Notes under the pieces: generated by a model | The model's database searches: none | What the model was told of the DNA's origin: nothing | The model's input: only the letters and a program-made list of their open reading frames with translations | Part shown: positions 7,965 to 16,814 of the stretch, piece after piece | How the letters are laid out: each line of letters begins with the position of its first letter | Numbering within the stretch: position 1 is the stretch's first letter | Assembly: GCA_036499825.1 (NCBI GenBank) | Contig: DASYCZ010000035.1 | Coordinates: 62,001-126,000, forward strand | DNA from: Paradevosia sp036499825 | GTDB taxonomy: Bacteria; Pseudomonadota; Alphaproteobacteria; Rhizobiales; Devosiaceae | Reading direction: 5' to 3' | Length of the DNA: 64,000 bases | Program-made: the position numbers and the translations under genes

Positions 7965-9075
7965 TTCTCGCGACGTCATCCTAAAGGTCAGAAACCTCAG
8001 GAAATATTACCCCATCGAATCCGGTCCGCTGCGCCGCGTCACCGGCCATGTGAAAGCCGTCGACGATGTGAGCTTTGACCTGCATCGCGGCGAGGTGCTG
8101 GGCCTGGTAGGGGAATCCGGCTGCGGCAAGACCACGCTCGGGCGCTGCCTCATCCGCGCCATCGATCCCACCGGCGGCGAAGTGCTGCTGACGCCGGGCG
8201 ATGGCGAGGGCGTCGACCTCGCCACTGCCGACAAGGCCGAACTGCGCCGGCGCCGGCCGCTGCTCAGCATGGTGTTCCAGGATCCGTTCTCCTCGCTGTC
8301 ACCCCGCATGACGGTGCGCGACATCATCGGCGAGCCCTTGCGCGCCCAGGGCGTCAGGAAGCGTGACATCGAAAAGCGCGTCATCGATCTGGCGCAGCTC
8401 GTCGGCCTCAATCCGGGGCATCTGTCGCGCTATCCCAACGCCTTTTCGGGCGGCCAGCGCCAGCGTATCTGCATCGCCCGGGCGCTGATCAGCGATCCCG
8501 TGCTGATCGTGGCCGACGAGCCGGTATCGGCGCTGGACGTCTCCATCCAGGCCCAGATCCTCAACCTCCTGCAGCGCCTGCAGCGCGACATGAATCTGAG
8601 CTACATCTTCGTCGCCCATGACCTCAGCGTCGTCGAGCACATCGCCGACCGCGTCGCCGTGATGTATGTGGGCAAGATCGTCGAGCTGGCCGAGACCGAG
8701 GATCTCTATGGGCGGCCGCGCCACCCCTATACGGAGGCGCTGCTGTCGGCGGTGCCCAAGCCCGATCCGTTCCTCGACGACGACACCATCGTGCTGCAGG
8801 GCGAGATCGCCAGTCCGGCGCATCCGCCTTCTGGCTGCTACTTCCACCCGCGCTGCCCTTACGCCCAGGCCATCTGCTCGACCGAGGCGCCGGCGCTGCG
8901 CGAGGTCGCGCCCGGGCACCAGGCCGCCTGCCATTTCGCCGAGCAGTTGAATTTGCGTGGCGTTGGGTCCATGGCGATTGTTAATGGAGCAGTTGATCCG
9001 GAAAGAGTCGAAGTAGGGCCAAGCATAGTCCCGCTCGAAATCTCGGCTCCGGCAAGCAAGGAGAGCGACCATTAG
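7954..9075 (+). CDS. ABC transporter ATP-binding protein, OppF/DppF type
   Basis: A 373-residue ATPase with Walker A GESGCGKT at 53-60, signature FSGGQRQR, Walker B LIVADEPVSALD and the HDLS switch. The C-terminal Cys cluster CYFHPRCPYAQAIC is the oligo_HPY type. After it there is a tail of about 45 residues with no counterpart in usual OppF proteins. The end of the gene overlaps the probable ATT start of the IclR gene, and the Shine-Dalgarno sequence of that gene is embedded in this coding region. Confidence 0.9.
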   Translation: MPADSRDVILKVRNLRKYYPIESGPLRRVTGHVKAVDDVSFDLHRGEVLGLVGESGCGKTTLGRCLIRAIDPTGGEVLLTPGDGEGVDLATADKAELRRRRPLLSMVFQDPFSSLSPRMTVRDIIGEPLRAQGVRKRDIEKRVIDLAQLVGLNPGHLSRYPNAFSGGQRQRICIARALISDPVLIVADEPVSALDVSIQAQILNLLQRLQRDMNLSYIFVAHDLSVVEHIADRVAVMYVGKIVELAETEDLYGRPRHPYTEALLSAVPKPDPFLDDDTIVLQGEIASPAHPPSGCYFHPRCPYAQAICSTEAPALREVAPGHQAACHFAEQLNLRGVGSMAIVNGAVDPERVEVGPSIVPLEISAPASKESDH

Positions 9076-9898
9076 CACGAACAAAAGCCTCGGCAAGGCA
9101 GTGCGGGTGTTGAAACTCTTCAGCGCGCATGAACCACGCCTGTCGGTCACCGAGATCAGCCTGCGCCTCGATATCCCCAAGAGCACGACCCACAACATCC
9201 TCAAATCGCTGCAGGCCGAGGGCTTGATCGAAAAGGTCGATGGCGACGCCTATGCGCTGGGCACCGACATCATCGCCCTCAGCCAGTCGGTGCGCGTCAA
9301 TGTCGAGATCCGCGACCGCGCCGCACCCCATATCCGTGCCCTTGCCGATCTCGCCGGGGAATCGGTCTATCTCACCATCAAGGAAGCCGACCACATCCTC
9401 TATATCTATGCGGTGGAATCCTCGCGCCGGCTGATCGCCCGCACTGCCGTGGGTGACCGCATGTACATGCATTCGACCGGCGTCGGCAAAGCCATCCTCG
9501 GCCATCTGCCCGAAGACGAGGTGCGCGGCATCGCCGAACGCACCGGCTTGCCGGCCATCACCAGCCATACCATGACCGATGTCGAAAAATTGCTGGATGA
9601 GGCCCGCGCCATCAAGGCCCGTGGCTATTCGCTCGATGCCGGCGAGAACGAGGTGGGCAATTATTGCATCGGCGCCCCCATCTACGGGCCGCGCCGTAAT
9701 GTCATCGGCGGCTGCTCCATCGCCGGCACCGACCCCGAGATCATCGGCAAGCGCGCCCCCGAACTTTCGCGGGCGCTGCTGTCCACCGCTCTCGATATTT
9801 CCCGCAATCTTGGTTACGTGCCCAGCAACATCGCGCACGTCGCCATTTCCTCACCGCGCCATGACGGCGCATCGCGACAGGACGTTCACCGTGGCTAG
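9071..9898 (+). CDS. IclR-family transcriptional regulator (probable ATT start)
   Basis: A 275-residue regulator with an N-terminal winged helix (DIPKSTTHNILKSLQAEGLIEK, recognition helix) and a C-terminal IclR effector domain (RDRAAPHIRALADLAGESVYL, TGVGKAILGHL). The first canonical start is GTG 9101, but this would cut off part of the first conserved helix. The frame is open back to a stop at 9026, and ATT at 9071 has a perfect AGGAG seven bases upstream; it restores the family-like beginning NKSLGKAVRVLKLF. It lies inside the operon and probably controls it through the palindrome at 590-606, sensing a small catabolic acid as is usual in the family. Confidence 0.8.
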   Translation: MSTNKSLGKAVRVLKLFSAHEPRLSVTEISLRLDIPKSTTHNILKSLQAEGLIEKVDGDAYALGTDIIALSQSVRVNVEIRDRAAPHIRALADLAGESVYLTIKEADHILYIYAVESSRRLIARTAVGDRMYMHSTGVGKAILGHLPEDEVRGIAERTGLPAITSHTMTDVEKLLDEARAIKARGYSLDAGENEVGNYCIGAPIYGPRRNVIGGCSIAGTDPEIIGKRAPELSRALLSTALDISRNLGYVPSNIAHVAISSPRHDGASRQDVHRG

Positions 9899-10745
9899 AC
9901 CCGATCTCAAAGGCGTAATCACCGCCGCGCTCACCCCCATCGACGACGAACTGGGCATCGACGTGCCGCGGCTCGCAGCCCATATCAAATCCGTGCTGGC
10001 CGATGGCTGCACCATGGTGTCGACCTTCGGCACCACTGGCGAGGGCACCTCGTTTTCGGGCCGCGAGAAACGCGCCGCCCATGCGGCGCTCCTCGCGGCC
10101 GGCATCGCCCCCACGCAATTGCTGCCCGCCGTGATGGCCTGCGCCGTCGATGAGGCTGCGGGGCAATTGGCCGACATCGCCGATATCGGCTGCCGCCACG
10201 TCCTCATCCTGCCGCCCTTCTATTACCGGCAGGCGCCGCTTTCGGGCCTGGTCCAATATCTGGAGGCCCTCTACCGGCGCGCCAACTCCCCCGATATCGG
10301 CGTCGTGCTCTACAATATCCCGGCCATGAGCGGCATCACCATCACGCATGACCTGATCGTAAGGCTCAAGGAGCGCGGCGTGGTGCCGGTCGTCGGCGTC
10401 AAGGATTCGACCGGCAACCTCGAGAGCGGCCTCTCCTATGTCAAAGCCTTCCCGGAACTGTCGATCTTCACCGGCGATGACCGGGTACTGAGCCCACTGC
10501 TCAAGGCTGGCGGCGCCGGCATGATCGGCGGCCTGCCCAATCTTTATGCCGCCGATCTGGTGGCGCTCTCCAAGGCCCCCGAAGGTCCCGAAAAGCAGCG
10601 CCTCGTCGAACTGGCGGGGGCCCGCATCGCCGATATCGATGCGCGCGGCGGCCTCACCGCCCTCAAGGCGGACCTGGCGAAAAAACTCTCCGATCCCAAT
10701 TGGACCCGTGTCCTGCCGCCCCTTGGCCTTGCAGCCGTCGGCTGA
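9891..10745 (+). CDS. DapA-family aldolase/dehydratase (dihydrodipicolinate synthase superfamily)
   Basis: A 284-residue TIM-barrel enzyme with the family motifs GTTGEG (residues 47-52), catalytic Tyr141 in VLYNIP and Schiff-base Lys171 in VGVKDSTG. All catalytic residues are present. The family covers dihydrodipicolinate synthase, N-acetylneuraminate lyase and 2-keto-3-deoxy-acid aldolases or dehydratases. In this operon, with a sialidase-like protein and RraA-like aldolase, a catabolic pyruvate-lyase function is more likely than lysine synthesis. GTG 9891 has AGGA eight bases upstream; ATG 9861 would add ten residues. It overlaps the IclR gene by 8 bases, so it is co-transcribed. Confidence 0.85.
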   Translation: MARPDLKGVITAALTPIDDELGIDVPRLAAHIKSVLADGCTMVSTFGTTGEGTSFSGREKRAAHAALLAAGIAPTQLLPAVMACAVDEAAGQLADIADIGCRHVLILPPFYYRQAPLSGLVQYLEALYRRANSPDIGVVLYNIPAMSGITITHDLIVRLKERGVVPVVGVKDSTGNLESGLSYVKAFPELSIFTGDDRVLSPLLKAGGAGMIGGLPNLYAADLVALSKAPEGPEKQRLVELAGARIADIDARGGLTALKADLAKKLSDPNWTRVLPPLGLAAVG

Positions 10746-10948
10746 GCGAAAAAGCTTGCGGCGATCTGGCATCCTATAGGCGGTTGCCAGACGCCGTAAT
10801 CTCGGGATAATCGGGGGCACTCGCCTCGGACCCGGTGCAATTCCGGGTGGCTCTTCCGGCCGCCGATCCGCCGGACAACGCAGACAACCAGAAACCCGAC
10901 CGGCTGCCTCGCAGCCGCCCCGTTCCTGCGCTCTTGCGGATCCCTCAC
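10746..10948 (+). promoter_or_regulatory. Possible structured leader of the SulP gene
   Basis: This 203-base stretch holds ACCCGG (10830-10835) with CCGGGT (10843-10848) as a hairpin, and further short GC-rich arms downstream. The hairpin loop word GGTGCAATTCCGGG resembles a core segment of cobalamin riboswitches, but no B12 box is visible. The frame is open through part of it, so it could instead be a 5' extension of the coding region. I call it only a candidate leader. Confidence 0.25.
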
Positions 10949-12430
10949 ATGAACACGGCCTCTCCCTTCTTTCGCGACTGGTTCGGCAATCTGCGCAACG
11001 ACACCCTTTCGGGTCTCGTGGTGGCGCTCGCCCTCATCCCCGAAGCCATCGGCTTTTCGGTCATCGCCGGCGTCGACCCCAAGGTCGGCCTCTACGCCTC
11101 GGTGGTGATCGCCTGCGTCATCGCCTTCACGGGTGGCCGCCCCGCCATGATCTCGGCGGCCACCGCTTCCACCGCCGTCCTGATGACGGGGCTCGTCCGC
11201 GACCACGGGCTGCAATATCTCTTCGCCGCCACCATCCTGATGGGTGTGTTCCAGATCATCGCCGGCCTGCTGAAACTCGGGCGGCTGATGCGCTTCGTGT
11301 CGCAATCGGTGATGACCGGCTTCGTCAACGCCCTCGCCATCCTGATTTTCCTCGCCCAACTGCCGCAACTGCTGAACGTGCCGGTCGCCACCTATGGGCT
11401 GATCGCGCTTGGGCTTGCGATCATCTACCTGTTGCCGCGCCTCACCCGCGCCATCCCCTCGCCGCTCGTCGCCATCGTGGTGCTGACCGTCATCGCCGCG
11501 GTCTTCAAACTCGATGTCCGCGTCGTCTCGGATCTTGGCGCCCTGCCCACCACCCTGCCGGGCTTCGGCCTTCCCAGCGTTCCCCTCAACCTTGAAACCC
11601 TGCAGATCATCCTGCCGGTGTCGCTGACGCTGGCGGCGGTTGGCCTGCTGGAGTCGCTCCTCACCGCGCAGATCGTCGATGACCTGACCGATACACCTTC
11701 CAACAAGAGCCGCGAATGCATCGGCCAGGGCGTCGCCAACATGGCCTCGGCGCTGTTCGGCGGCATGGGCGGCTGCGCCATGATCGGCCAGTCGACCATC
11801 AATGTGGCTTCGGGCGGACGCGGCCGCCTGTCGGCCCTGGTGGCCGGCCTCTTCCTGCTGGTGCTGCTGGTGGTGTTGCAGCAATTGCTCGCCGTCGTGC
11901 CCGTAGCGGCGCTGACGGCGGTGATGATCATGGTGTCGATCAACACCTTTTCCTGGCGCTCGATCACGCGCCTGCGCATCAACCCGCTGCCCTCCTCGGT
12001 GGTGATGCTGGCGACGGTCGTGACCGTCGTCGCCACCAACGATCTCGCCAAGGGCGTGCTGGTGGGCGTGCTACTCTCGGGCGTGTTCTTCGCCGGCAAG
12101 GTGGCGCGCCTCAGCCGCGTCACCTCGGCTTTGTCAGCCGACGGATCGACCCGCACCTATACGGTCGAGGGCCAGATTTTCTTTGCCTCGGCGGGCGCCT
12201 TTTCCAGTGCCATCGACCTGCTGGAGCCGGTCGAGCGCCTCGTCATCGACGTCCATGCCGCCCATTTCTGGGACATCTCGGCCGTCGAGGCGCTGGACCG
12301 CGTCGTGCTCAAGGCCCGTAGCCGCGGTCGCAGCGTCGAGGTGGCGGGGCTCAATGCCGCCAGCGCCACGCTTGTCGAGCGCTTCGCGCGCCACGACAAG
12401 CCCGGCATGGCGTTGAGCGTCCCCGAATAG
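10949..12430 (+). CDS. SulP-family inorganic anion transporter
   Basis: A 493-residue membrane protein with 10 to 12 hydrophobic segments, the N-terminal SulP signature ALALIPEAIGFSVIAG and a cytoplasmic STAS domain in roughly the last 100 residues (LVIDVHAAHFWDISAVEALDRV). SulP proteins move sulfate, bicarbonate or dicarboxylates, often with proton or sodium; the substrate cannot be set here. ATG 10949 begins a normal cytoplasmic N-terminus; earlier in-frame starts add a proline- and arginine-rich leader without family likeness. The gene ends exactly where the convergent phosphodiesterase gene ends (12430/12431). Confidence 0.85.
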   Translation: MNTASPFFRDWFGNLRNDTLSGLVVALALIPEAIGFSVIAGVDPKVGLYASVVIACVIAFTGGRPAMISAATASTAVLMTGLVRDHGLQYLFAATILMGVFQIIAGLLKLGRLMRFVSQSVMTGFVNALAILIFLAQLPQLLNVPVATYGLIALGLAIIYLLPRLTRAIPSPLVAIVVLTVIAAVFKLDVRVVSDLGALPTTLPGFGLPSVPLNLETLQIILPVSLTLAAVGLLESLLTAQIVDDLTDTPSNKSRECIGQGVANMASALFGGMGGCAMIGQSTINVASGGRGRLSALVAGLFLLVLLVVLQQLLAVVPVAALTAVMIMVSINTFSWRSITRLRINPLPSSVVMLATVVTVVATNDLAKGVLVGVLLSGVFFAGKVARLSRVTSALSADGSTRTYTVEGQIFFASAGAFSSAIDLLEPVERLVIDVHAAHFWDISAVEALDRVVLKARSRGRSVEVAGLNAASATLVERFARHDKPGMALSVPE

Positions 12431-13159
12431 TCACATCGCGGCGCGCAGCCGCAAGGCCATTTCGGCCTGGTCGGTCAGGATGTAGCTGATCGGCTGGCGC
12501 AGCCAGTAGTCGAGGCGCGGCAGCCCATTGACGGTCCAGACGCCGACCGTGAGCCCGGCATTGTGGATGGTCTCGATGTCGGCGTCGTGCAGTTCGTGGA
12601 AAAAATAGCCGATATCGGAAATGCCCGCATCGGCGAGCTTGGTCACCAGGCCCTTTAGATCCTTCTCCGAACCGAAATTGCGCGAGAACGACAGGCTGGT
12701 CTCGTAGCCGCGCCGGGCGAAGGGCAGCAGCGAGTTCTGCTGGAAGCACATGATGGTGACGCGATCCTTGAGCCCCCGGCTTTCCACCGCATCGATGATG
12801 CGCTCGGCAAGCCCCTCATAGTCCTGCCCCATGGCGTTGCGCTTGATCTCGATGCGGGTGTGGATGCGGTTGCCCACGGCATCCAGCACGCCGGCCAGCG
12901 TCGGAATGGTCTCCTCCATGCCGCGCAGGCGTATCTCCTGGAGTTGGGCCAGCGGCAATGCCGACACCGGGCCCGTGCCGAGCGTCGTTTCCTCCAGCAT
13001 CGCGTCATGGATGACGACGAGTTCGTTGTCGGCGCTGAGGTGCACATCCAGTTCGATCTGGTCGGCGCCGCTTTCGGCCGCCGCCACGAAAGAGCTGAGG
13101 GCATTTTCCGGCCGGTCGGCGGCGCTGCCGCGATGGGCGACGATCTGGGGAAGGCTCAT
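12431..13159 (-). CDS. Glycerophosphodiester phosphodiesterase
   Basis: A 242-residue cytoplasmic enzyme with GDPD-family motifs: VAHRGSAADRPENA near residues 7-20 (catalytic His9, Arg10, Glu18), IELDVHLS (Glu36, Asp38) and the second catalytic His51 in VVIHD. It hydrolyses glycerophosphodiesters to glycerol-3-phosphate and an alcohol. There is no signal peptide, so it acts on imported substrate. It is the last gene of the deoR-SBP-ATPase-permease operon, only 8 bases after the permease. This suggests that the transporter carries glycerophosphodiesters or a related phosphodiester. Confidence 0.88.
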   Translation of the reverse strand: MSLPQIVAHRGSAADRPENALSSFVAAAESGADQIELDVHLSADNELVVIHDAMLEETTLGTGPVSALPLAQLQEIRLRGMEETIPTLAGVLDAVGNRIHTRIEIKRNAMGQDYEGLAERIIDAVESRGLKDRVTIMCFQQNSLLPFARRGYETSLSFSRNFGSEKDLKGLVTKLADAGISDIGYFFHELHDADIETIHNAGLTVGVWTVNGLPRLDYWLRQPISYILTDQAEMALRLRAAM

Positions 13160-13167
13160 GGGTTTTC

Positions 13168-14040
13168 CTAACGCAGGCTTGGATCGGTGTAGTCCCGCAG
13201 CCAGTCGCCAACGACACTGACCGCGAAGGTTAAAAGGAAGATGGCGATGCCCGGAATGGTGGCGATCCACCACGAGGTGACGATGTAGTCGCGCCCCAGC
13301 CCCACCATGTTGCCGAGGCTCGCCAGCGGCGGCTGGATGCCGAGGCCCAGAAAGCTGAGGCTCGATTCCAGCAGGATCACCTCGGGCAGGCTCACGGTCC
13401 AGTTGACGACGATCACCGGCATGACGTTGCGCAACACATGCGCGATGGCGATGCGGCGCTCCGAAGCGCCGTTGCGGCGCAGGGCCGCCACATAGCCCTT
13501 CTCATATTCCGCCATGGCGACGGCCCGTACCAGGCGCGTATAGCGCTCCCAGCCGTAAAGGCCGAGCAGGCAGACGAACAGCACGATGTTGTTGCCGAAA
13601 AAGGCCAGCACCGCCAGCGCCAGGATCATGAACGGCAGGGCGGCGTTGAAATCCACCGCGATCCGCACCAGCCCGCCCCAGAAGCCCCGGTTGCGGGCCG
13701 AGATCAGCCCGAACGTCACGCCGATGAGGCCGCTGACGAGGCTCGAGACCAGCGCCACGGTGAGGCTGGTCCGCACCGAGATCAGCGTGCGGCTGAAGAC
13801 GTCACGGCCGAGGTCGTCGGTGCCGAACGGATGCGCCCAGGTGCCGCCGAAACCGACGGGCGGCGCATTGCCGGCGACGAGGTCGATGGCGGTGAAATCA
13901 TAAGGCGCGATCCATTGCGCCGCCACGGCAACGAAGAGGAACAGCGCCACGATGGCGAAGGCCAGGATCACCACCCAGCCCTGGCGGGCCAGCCAGGCGG
14001 GCCGCCGCCTCGGCACCACCCCGATATTGGCGATGGCCAT
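13168..14040 (-). CDS. ABC transporter permease, DppC type
   Basis: A 290-residue permease with a first membrane helix near residues 25-45, the FGTDDLGRDVFSRTLISVRTS motif, and an EAA loop ALRRNGASERRIAIAHVLRNVMP. The ending VVGDWLRDYTDPSL is typical. It follows the DppB-type gene after 3 bases on the minus strand. It forms the membrane channel of the second family-5 importer in the window. Confidence 0.9.
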   Translation of the reverse strand: MAIANIGVVPRRRPAWLARQGWVVILAFAIVALFLFVAVAAQWIAPYDFTAIDLVAGNAPPVGFGGTWAHPFGTDDLGRDVFSRTLISVRTSLTVALVSSLVSGLIGVTFGLISARNRGFWGGLVRIAVDFNAALPFMILALAVLAFFGNNIVLFVCLLGLYGWERYTRLVRAVAMAEYEKGYVAALRRNGASERRIAIAHVLRNVMPVIVVNWTVSLPEVILLESSLSFLGLGIQPPLASLGNMVGLGRDYIVTSWWIATIPGIAIFLLTFAVSVVGDWLRDYTDPSLR

Positions 14041-14043
14041 GGC

Positions 14044-14970
14044 TCAGCCCTCCCGCCGATCGCGCAGGCGCGGATCGACCATGGTGTACAAGATGTCGGC
14101 GCCCAGGTTTGCCAGCACCATGGTGAGTGAAATGAGGATCACGATGGTCTGCACCACGGCGAGGTCGCGCTTGGCCACGACCGTCACCAGGAACCGGCCG
14201 ATGCCCGGCCAGGCGAACACCGATTCCACCACGGCGGCGCCCCCGATCATGCCGCCGACCAGGAACCCGATCAGCGTCAGAAGCGGCAGCGCCGCATTGG
14301 GCAGGATGTGAAAGCCGAAGAAGTACCAGCGCGGCAGCGGCTTGATGCTGGCGGCGCGGATATATTGCTGGCCGATCACTTCGAGCGCGCTGGAGCGCAC
14401 GAAGCGCGCGATGACGCCCGCCGCCGCCAGCCCGATCACCAGCGATGGCAGGATGAGGTGCAGCGGCGACGAGCCGCCCCCGCTCGGCAGCCAGCGCAGC
14501 CGCACCGCGAACAGCAGGATGGCCAGAATGCACAATAGGAAACTCGGCATGGCGTGCACCAGCACCGCCGTGCCCATGACGATGCGATCGATGGCGCTGC
14601 CGCGGTGCGTGGCGGCGAACAGGCCCATCACCACGCCCAGCACCAGGCCGATCAACAGGCCCACGCCCATCAGTTCCAGCGTTGCGGGCGCCTTTTCGAG
14701 GATCACCGTCAGCGCCGGGCGGCCATCGCTGAGCGAGCGTCCGAAATCGCCCTGCAGGATGTGCTGCACATAGGTGAAATATTGAATGTAGAGCGGCTGA
14801 TCGAGCCCCCATTCGGCCCGGATGCGCGCCATCATTTCCGGCGTCGCATCGGACGACAGCAGCATTTCAACCGGATCGCCCGAAACGCGCAGCACGATGA
14901 AGACGAAGGTGACGGTGAGGACGATGGCGATCAGCGCCCGGCCGATGCTGGCTCCGATGCGTCTGATCAT
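14044..14970 (-). CDS. ABC transporter permease, DppB type
   Basis: A 308-residue permease beginning MIRRIGASIGRALIAIVLTV, with the family segment EWGLDQPLYIQYFTYVQ and an EAA-type loop (EVIGQQYIRAASIKPLPRWYFF). The loop departs from the common ARAKG form, reading AASIKPLPRWYFFGFHILPNA. The C-terminus ILYTMVDPRLRD is canonical. Its ATG overlaps the stop of the upstream ATPase gene by four bases (14967-14970), so the two are translationally coupled. Confidence 0.9.
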   Translation of the reverse strand: MIRRIGASIGRALIAIVLTVTFVFIVLRVSGDPVEMLLSSDATPEMMARIRAEWGLDQPLYIQYFTYVQHILQGDFGRSLSDGRPALTVILEKAPATLELMGVGLLIGLVLGVVMGLFAATHRGSAIDRIVMGTAVLVHAMPSFLLCILAILLFAVRLRWLPSGGGSSPLHLILPSLVIGLAAAGVIARFVRSSALEVIGQQYIRAASIKPLPRWYFFGFHILPNAALPLLTLIGFLVGGMIGGAAVVESVFAWPGIGRFLVTVVAKRDLAVVQTIVILISLTMVLANLGADILYTMVDPRLRDRREG

Positions 14971-15824
14971 CCCACCTGCTCCAGTTTCCGGGTTTCCGGC
15001 ATAGCGCCGATGCGCCGCGGCACGGCGGCGAACAGCGTGCGGCTGTAATCGTGTCGCGGCGCGGCCAGCACCTGTTCGGATGGACCATGTTCGACGATCC
15101 GTCCGGCCCGCATCACCGCGATGGCATGGGCCATATGGCCGACCACGCGGATATCGTGGCTGATGAAGATCATGGTGAGCCCGAGCTGGCTCTGCAGGTC
15201 GAGCAATAGGTTCAGCACCTGCGCCTGCACCGACACATCGAGCGCCGAGACCGGCTCGTCGCAAACGAGGATGCGCGGCTTCAGCACCAGCGCACGCGCG
15301 ATGGAGACGCGTTGCCGCTGGCCACCGCTCAGCTGATGCGGCAGCTTGGCGAAGCTGGCCTCCGACAGCCCCACCTTGGAGAGCGTTGCGAGCACGAGGT
15401 CGCGCCGCTCGCTCTGCGTATCGAGTTCGTCATGGATGTCGAGCGTTTCGACGATCTGCGGGCCCACGGCCTGGCGCGGATCCATGGAGCCGAACGGATC
15501 CTGCGCCACCATCTGCATGACGCGCGCCAGGCTCTTGCGGCCCTTGGCCAATTGCCCGGCCATGGACAGGCCAAAGATTTCGATATCGCCGGCCTGCGCC
15601 CGCCGGTCCCCGATGATGAGGCTCGCCAGCGTGCTCTTGCCGCAGCCGCTCTCTCCGATCAGGCCCCAGGTGGTGCCGGCCTCGACTGTGGCGGAGACTT
15701 CCTCGACACCGCCGGCGCGTACATTGCTGCGCTGCCATGGCCACATGCGGCCATGGGCATTGTGCATGTAGCGCACCTTGTCGAGACGCAAAGCGGGGGC
15801 CGTATTCAGTTCGGATTGAAGCAT
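14967..15824 (-). CDS. ABC transporter ATP-binding protein, OppF/DppF type
   Basis: A 285-residue ATPase starting MLQSELNTAPALRLDKV. Walker A is GESGCGKS, the signature LSGGQRQRVSIARAL, Walker B ILVCDEPVSALD (a Cys replaces the usual Ala) and the switch ISHDIR. It is shorter than most OppF proteins because the C-terminal Cys cluster is missing; the protein ends soon after the ABC domain. The ATG at 15824 lies inside the end of the preceding ATPase gene. Confidence 0.88.
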   Translation of the reverse strand: MLQSELNTAPALRLDKVRYMHNAHGRMWPWQRSNVRAGGVEEVSATVEAGTTWGLIGESGCGKSTLASLIIGDRRAQAGDIEIFGLSMAGQLAKGRKSLARVMQMVAQDPFGSMDPRQAVGPQIVETLDIHDELDTQSERRDLVLATLSKVGLSEASFAKLPHQLSGGQRQRVSIARALVLKPRILVCDEPVSALDVSVQAQVLNLLLDLQSQLGLTMIFISHDIRVVGHMAHAIAVMRAGRIVEHGPSEQVLAAPRHDYSRTLFAAVPRRIGAMPETRKLEQVG

Positions 15825-16762
15825 GCGACCTCGCCCCTGGCGTTCACATCGGTGAGGAAAGGCACTGCCGTGGCGCACCCCGGCAGGCGGCGGCTGCAGC
15901 GCGGCGCAAAGGCGCATTCCCTCGGCGGGGCGAAATGCGTGCGGATTTCGCCCGGAATATCGCCCAGGCGCGTGCGCGGCTGCTGATGGCCCGGAATGGC
16001 GGCGAGCAGCGCCCGCGTATAGGGATGGCGCGGCCGGGCGACGATCTCATCGGCCGGCTGCAACTCCACCAGGCTCCCCGCATACATCACCGCGACCCGG
16101 TCGCAGAGCTGCGCCACGAGATCGAGATCGTGCGAGATGAAGATGATGGACAGTCCCGTGTTACGCACCAGGTCGCGCAGCAGGCGACAGATCTGGGCCT
16201 GGATGGTGACGTCGAGCGCCGTGGTGGGCTCGTCCGCGATCAACAGGCGCGGCGCGCTGGCCAGCGCCATGGCGATCATCACGCGCTGGTTCATGCCGCC
16301 CGACATCTGGTGCGGATAGGCGGCGAGCCGCGCCTCGGGCTCGGTGATGCCGACCCGGTCGAGCAGCTCGATGGCGTGCCGGCGCGCCGTGCCGCCATCC
16401 ATATGGCGCCCGAAGCGCAGCACTTCCTCGATCTGCGCGCCGACCGTGCGCACCGGGTTGAGGCTGCTGGCGGGATCCTGGAAAATCATCGAAATGGAAG
16501 GGCGGTGCCGGTGATCCTGTTTGGGAACGGCGGCGATCTCGCGGCGCACGCCGTCGAAATCCATGGTGCCGGTCGCCTGCGCGTTATGGCCGAGCAGGCC
16601 CACCAGCGACAGGCAGGTGACGCTCTTGCCCGAGCCGCTCTCGCCCACGATGCCGACGATCTCGCCTGCCCCGACCGAAAAGCCGACATCGTTGACCGCA
16701 TGCAGCGGGCCGGCTGCGGTGGAAAACTGCACCGACAGATTTTTGACAGTGAGCAGGGCCAT
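15806..16762 (-). CDS. ABC transporter ATP-binding protein, OppD/DppD type
   Basis: A 318-residue ATPase beginning MALLTVKNLSVQF. Walker A is GESGSGKS near residue 37, the signature MSGGMNQR (Asn in place of the usual Arg), Walker B LLIADEPTTALD, and HDLD in the switch. The C-terminal oligo_HPY Cys cluster (CAFAPRCSRRLPGC) is present. It overlaps the OppF-type gene by 19 bases. The upstream intercistronic hairpin at 16785-16806 separates it from the SBP gene. Confidence 0.9.
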   Translation of the reverse strand: MALLTVKNLSVQFSTAAGPLHAVNDVGFSVGAGEIVGIVGESGSGKSVTCLSLVGLLGHNAQATGTMDFDGVRREIAAVPKQDHRHRPSISMIFQDPASSLNPVRTVGAQIEEVLRFGRHMDGGTARRHAIELLDRVGITEPEARLAAYPHQMSGGMNQRVMIAMALASAPRLLIADEPTTALDVTIQAQICRLLRDLVRNTGLSIIFISHDLDLVAQLCDRVAVMYAGSLVELQPADEIVARPRHPYTRALLAAIPGHQQPRTRLGDIPGEIRTHFAPPRECAFAPRCSRRLPGCATAVPFLTDVNARGEVACFNPN

Positions 16763-16784
16763 GAGAGCGCTCCGCGGTGGAAGA

Positions 16785-16806
16785 CCCCGGCGGCGAACCG
16801 CCGGGG
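16785..16806 (-). other. Intercistronic hairpin after SBP gene
   Basis: CCCCGGCGG (16785-16793) and CCGCCGGGG (16798-16806) form a perfect 9-bp stem; read on the minus strand the loop is TTCG. It starts about nine bases after the SBP stop and has no T-run, so it most likely protects the SBP message or limits read-through to the ATPase genes. Confidence 0.65.
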
Positions 16807-16814
16807 CCGAAACA

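Noticed and set aside
10830..10848. Cobalamin riboswitch
   Set aside because: Only a short core-like word is present; the B12 box and the usual long conserved helices are not visible.
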